From Cyclostephanos tholiformis (lineage: Eukaryota > Bacillariophyta > Thalassiosirophyceae > Thalassiosirales > Thalassiosiraceae): a DNA stretch of 12,437 bases. A model generated the notes under the pieces. That model made no database searches. It saw nothing but the letters and a program-made list of their open reading frames with translations, and was not told the origin of the DNA. The stretch is from positions 1-12,437 of the forward strand of contig JALLPB010001684.1 of NCBI GenBank assembly GCA_036939975.1. Direction: 5' to 3'. Of this stretch, positions 9,198 to 12,437 are shown piece after piece; position 1 is the stretch's first letter, and the number at the start of each line of letters is the position of its first letter. Made by a program: the position numbers and the translations under genes.

Positions 9198-10625
9198 CTA
9201 ACCTAACGTAGGGAGCGTGTAACCATGGAATTCCATGTCACAGTCACTGCAAAGATGGACGTTACAGGTAATGCACCTGATAATTTTGTATTTGTTTCGC
9301 TGTTTGTAAGCAAACGCCTTCTTCTGCCGCTTATCCATCTCATTGTTCCACACATACGCACAATACTGGCATGCGGCACCTTGCAGTGCATGACACCAAT
9401 GATGCTTCAGCCCATCAAGCCTGTCCTTAAAGTAGCCCGACGTCATCCGATCCTTTGTGATGTAGGAAGGGCTCCGTTGTTGTAGGTATGTTCTCCTCCC
9501 GGACTCACAACTGAGATCCGCATCATATCTCTCTGCAACTTCAGACGCCGTTGCAGAAAGAGAATTCATTCGAGACAGTGCAACCGACAAAGGCGTTGTG
9601 TCATCAGGGTTTCTCTCGATGAAACTCACATGCTTCTTCGACTGCTCCGGGAGAAGCAAATCGAACACTAACTCCTGCAAAAATTCAGCATGCGTCCACT
9701 TCCGAGGCAACCCAACGCGTCCCCGCATTACATCGTCATCGTAGATGCTCCCATATATTTTATAGGCGTTCACGCTTGCTACCCCAAGTGCCCAGTTAAA
9801 ATAACTCCACCACCACTTCCGATTCCTCATCCAATGATCGGGACGGTACACACCCCGAAGTTGATCGGCAACGTCCGTCCCATTCATATTTGAATTGTAA
9901 TCGTCGATTACATTCAAGCGTAGGTGTGCCATCTCCACCTTTGCCTTCCCGTCCCACACCTTCCTCGTCTTCTTCGTCCAGACCACCGACTCCGCAACCG
10001 TTGATAGCATGTGGACCGGCTTCGTGTCGTAAACAGACACGGCAAGGATATCAGGACAAGCAGGATTGTTCTGCATCCTTGCTGCCTTCGTCGTCCCCCT
10101 CAAACTCTCCGCCCTCTTCACATTCTTCTCTTCCCGTTGGATGACGGCATCCGGCAATCCGCGCCCATGCGTCCGCACTACCCCATGCGCCAACGTATGC
10201 TCCCGGTACAACGCCGTAAAGAGCTTCACCGAATTGAAGAGGTTGTCCATGTACACCCTCGTCCACTTATTCGGTAAGCGTCGGGCAAGCCACACAACAC
10301 GAGAAGCCAGAGGCGATAGTGCCAGGTCCCTCATCTCGGGGCCCATGTCCGGCGGCGGCCCGTGGCGAAACCAAAAGGAAAAGGTGTAGCCGCGGTCACA
10401 CACCGCGTCGCATTGGAATCCATCTCCCTCTCGCTTGTACGAGATGCGGAGCTTCATCCCCGACGCCCCCTGAAAGCCGATCGTCTGCTCGTCGATCGCT
10501 AACAACTTCCCAGGCACCCACATGTCCTTCGCCTGCTTGTTGAGGTGGTCTATGAGGACACGCACCTTCCACAAGGGATTGGCCCTCTGCTGGGCCTTTG
10601 GACTATCACGACAATCCACCATCAT
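9198..10625 (-). CDS. piggyBac-type transposase, catalytic half plus C-terminal cysteine-rich domain
   Basis: An intact 475-codon frame, starting ATG-ATG. It matches the piggyBac transposase family (DDE_Tnp_1_7). PLWKVRVLIDHLN at 17-29 leads into LLAIDEQTIGFQG, giving the first catalytic Asp at 45. VYMDNLFNSVKLF gives the second at Asp127, and NMNGTDVADQ gives the third at Asp251, so the DDD triad is complete. WWWSYFNWAL at 271-280 is the conserved aromatic segment after the third Asp. A zinc-binding cysteine-rich domain closes the protein: C411, C419/C422, CITC at 451-454, C459, C462 and H467; in this family it binds the terminal repeats. The usual N-terminal part (roughly 200-250 residues or more before the first Asp) is missing from this frame; its decayed remains lie just upstream on the same strand. 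As it stands the product is N-terminally truncated and unlikely to transpose on its own, though it could bind DNA. Confidence 0.93.
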   Translation of the reverse strand: MMVDCRDSPKAQQRANPLWKVRVLIDHLNKQAKDMWVPGKLLAIDEQTIGFQGASGMKLRISYKREGDGFQCDAVCDRGYTFSFWFRHGPPPDMGPEMRDLALSPLASRVVWLARRLPNKWTRVYMDNLFNSVKLFTALYREHTLAHGVVRTHGRGLPDAVIQREEKNVKRAESLRGTTKAARMQNNPACPDILAVSVYDTKPVHMLSTVAESVVWTKKTRKVWDGKAKVEMAHLRLNVIDDYNSNMNGTDVADQLRGVYRPDHWMRNRKWWWSYFNWALGVASVNAYKIYGSIYDDDVMRGRVGLPRKWTHAEFLQELVFDLLLPEQSKKHVSFIERNPDDTTPLSVALSRMNSLSATASEVAERYDADLSCESGRRTYLQQRSPSYITKDRMTSGYFKDRLDGLKHHWCHALQGAACQYCAYVWNNEMDKRQKKAFAYKQRNKYKIIRCITCNVHLCSDCDMEFHGYTLPTLG

Positions 10626-11764
10626 AAAGAACCAATGAAAATGCCACCATCAATGTAATCCCCAAATCCTCCGGTTGGACACCGAAACCCTCTTCTCCAT
10701 CACCCTCATCACAAAGTCACTTTCAATGAGAGGTTGGTCCTGCATCATCTCAAACCAATACTCCAGCCATGGCTTTGGAGTCAAGACATTTGCAAACAAG
10801 ATGCCAACCATCTTTTAAATCTCACCAGCATCAAAAGGGACAAAGTTGTAGTAAGAGCAATGGTAATATCCTGCTCCATCAGCCACTGCTCAAAGGTTCG
10901 TCTCATCCATGAAAAAAGAGGAATAGCTCAGGCTTCAGCTGTAAGTCAAAGAAGTCGTTTGGCCGTGCAAGCAGAACATCACCAATCAACTCCTTCGCCA
11001 CAAAAGATGCGTGGCCATCATAGCGGGGAGGAGGGTAGGGGGGGGCAAAAACCTTTCGGTCGAGATCCAGATGGTTGATCGATTCCCCCCCAACAAGATC
11101 ATTGGTCCTCTCTGCTCCCATTGCATTCTCCTTTTTCTTCAGGCCGTAGAACCCAAATGAAGCACCGGTAGTCATGTCAATGCCGTTGACTGGCATGGCA
11201 AGTTGACCTTTCAGCTGAATCCATAGTGTGGTGACTTAATCATCTCCCCAAATCTACCGCCCCCCCCTCGACCGCCGGATGAGAACCATATTTAAATGTA
11301 TTTTCATTGACTCGCTTGACACTGCTTCCCAACGTTGCAATCCTGTTGAACAGAGCATGCTTTGCTCCACCCTGTGCAACATTAACAAGCACCGCAATAT
11401 CCTTCAACTTCTGCACACTTTTTTTTTAAATTCAATGATGACAGCAATGGTCGGAGTCACCACTGGTCCTGGGGGGGAGATTTGTCAGCACCAAGTCTTC
11501 TGCCCCCAGTTCTTCCACTGCTTCATCTGCCAGAAACTCCCACTCTAACATCTCTCTCAAATGTTCTTCCCCCCCGTCATTGAAGTAGGCTTTGTCAGTG
11601 GCAGCATCGGCAGCCAATTGCAGCCCCAACACGTCCATCACCCGTGCTTCCTCCTCCTTCCATTTATTAGAATTCTCACCCAACATAACAGAGTTGTTGT
11701 CACTCTTCCACTTAGACAAGTCAAAGAGGGTTTTGGCATGTGACAATCCAAGATCATCCAACAT
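10626..11764 (-). pseudogene. Decayed N-terminal half of the piggyBac-type transposase
   Basis: Coding-like sequence continues upstream of the intact transposase frame but is broken. In the same frame there are stops at 10650-10652 (TGA), 10815-10817 (TAA) and 10890-10892 (TGA), while the flanking residues still look like the family (for example ILFANVLTPKPWLEYWF and VMEKR then RRIWGLH). A second frame carries 11235-10906 (PVNGIDMTTGASFGFYGLKK onward, ending near FDLQLKPELFLFF). A third carries 11764-11240: an acidic stretch (EEHLREMLEWEFLADEA), two stops at 11432-11434 and 11426-11428, then a conserved-looking part with HALFNRIATLGSSVKRVNEN and FKYGSHP. At least two frameshifts are needed, near 11240-11270 and near 10903-10915. 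Several lie close to homopolymers (T9 at 11419-11427, G7 at 11471-11477, C8 at 11260-11267), so a few could be sequencing errors, but the in-frame stops argue for real decay. Confidence 0.8.
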
Positions 11765-12266
11765 TCATTTGTGGGGCAAATGTCGGGTGGAGGATGATGT
11801 CATGGCACCACTTGCATTGGATGATAGCAAGGATATTGTTGTGGATCCATGGGATCACATCATGATGTTCAACAGTGGCATCATATTGCATGGCAATGAA
11901 CTCTGATGGGGGGAGCATTGCAGGCTAGCCAACTCATTGTTCCCAGCAGCAATGCCTGCGATGGGGGGCAATTGGGGGATGCCAGGAAGGCGGCTATTGT
12001 CATATTGTCATTGGCGGCGGAGACCATGGTCCTCCTCGGGTGGTTCTGTTTATCTGTAATAGGACTCAGTGTCTGGCATAGGATTGACGTAGGAATTGTC
12101 AAAGTCAAAGTGAAAGCACAAATCACACAAAAACTCAAGTCAAGTAGATGTGCAGTTATGCATTTTAGACCACAAAGACTCTGTTGCAGATACCCCGACC
12201 CATATATCTATGGAAATGGAAACCTGAGTGTGTCATCTTTCTGCAGATGTAATAATATTGGTATGG
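11765..12266. other. Inner right part of the transposon, coding status unclear
   Basis: On the minus strand a stretch from about 11900 to 11757 is open in a frame different from the one starting at 11764 (ending in HPTFAPQMNVG then TGA at 11754-11756). It may be a further frameshifted N-terminal piece of the transposase. From about 11900 to 12138 other minus-strand frames are open but have no recognisable domain. There is no clear start codon for the ancestral protein. Confidence 0.35.
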
Positions 12267-12362
12267 TCTCAATAGCATTTTCCTAAAAAAATTGTTAAAG
12301 TTACAGCTTGTGTGTCACAGGTAAATTGGGTACTGTTTGGTACATAATTTGGATAGGAGATA
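12267..12362. repeat. Right arm of a diverged terminal inverted repeat
   Basis: On the plus strand: CTCAAT at 12268-12273, an A-rich stretch, AAATT, GGTAC at 12329-12333, five bases, GGTACA at 12339-12344, then GGATAGGAGATA at 12351-12362. It matches the reverse complement of the left arm with small gaps. Weaker similarity may continue towards the window end. Confidence 0.5.
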
Positions 12363-12437
12363 AATTTTGAGAGTGAAAAAAATGGGAAAATTGTCAGAAT
12401 GTCATCACGAAACTCAACTATCAATTCATGGACCGCA

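Larger units (their letters stand above)
8898..12362 (-). mobile_element. piggyBac-like DNA transposon, degenerate
   Basis: The limits given are the inner-core limits of the inverted repeats, not proven termini; the element probably extends somewhat outward on both sides, on the right perhaps to or beyond the window edge. It holds the transposase in one orientation (minus strand). No flanking TTAA followed by a CCC-type end, the classical piggyBac signature, was found. The nearest TTAA on the left is at 9170-9173, inside the repeats and only about 25 bp from the transposase stop. The element lies in the 5' flank of the disordered-protein gene. Confidence 0.6.

Overview
The window looks like nuclear DNA of a diatom or close stramenopile; this is an inference, since no marker gene is present. 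Supporting signs are two short spliceosomal introns (about 150-175 bp) with GTGAGT donors, a stramenopile-style ankyrin protein with LPLH and YP-A motifs, a membrane protein with a Pro/Thr stalk before its transmembrane segment, and a piggyBac-type element. There are no prokaryotic operons, rRNAs, CRISPR arrays or convincing tRNAs.

Layout from left to right. (1) 269-2506 (+): an uninterrupted gene for an ankyrin-repeat plus long coiled-coil protein of 745 residues. (2) 3101-6502 (+): a three-exon gene, exons 3101-3879, 4054-5119 and 5267-6502. The joined frame gives 1026 residues: a signal-peptide-like start, a large ectodomain carrying two copies of one domain, a single transmembrane helix and an Arg/Ser/Lys-rich tail. 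(3) 7216-8256 (-): a predicted disordered, Ser/Pro-rich protein with a basic nuclear-localisation-like cluster and a SUMO-interaction-like motif. It is convergent with gene 2. (4) About 8900-12360: a decayed piggyBac-like DNA transposon, read on the minus strand. Its catalytic and cysteine-rich half is one intact 475-codon frame (9198-10625). The N-terminal half (10626-11764 and perhaps beyond) is broken by stops and frameshifts. Diverged inverted repeats are visible at about 8898-8984 and 12267-12362.

The three host genes show no obvious shared pathway. The element sits in the 5' flank of gene 3, with its left repeat about 640 bp upstream of the chosen start, so it could influence that gene's promoter. 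G or C homopolymers of 7 or more are frequent across both coding and non-coding sequence. The most unusual items are the duplicated-domain membrane protein with an RS-type tail, the preserved catalytic half of the transposase next to a ruined N-terminus, and the diverged terminal repeats.
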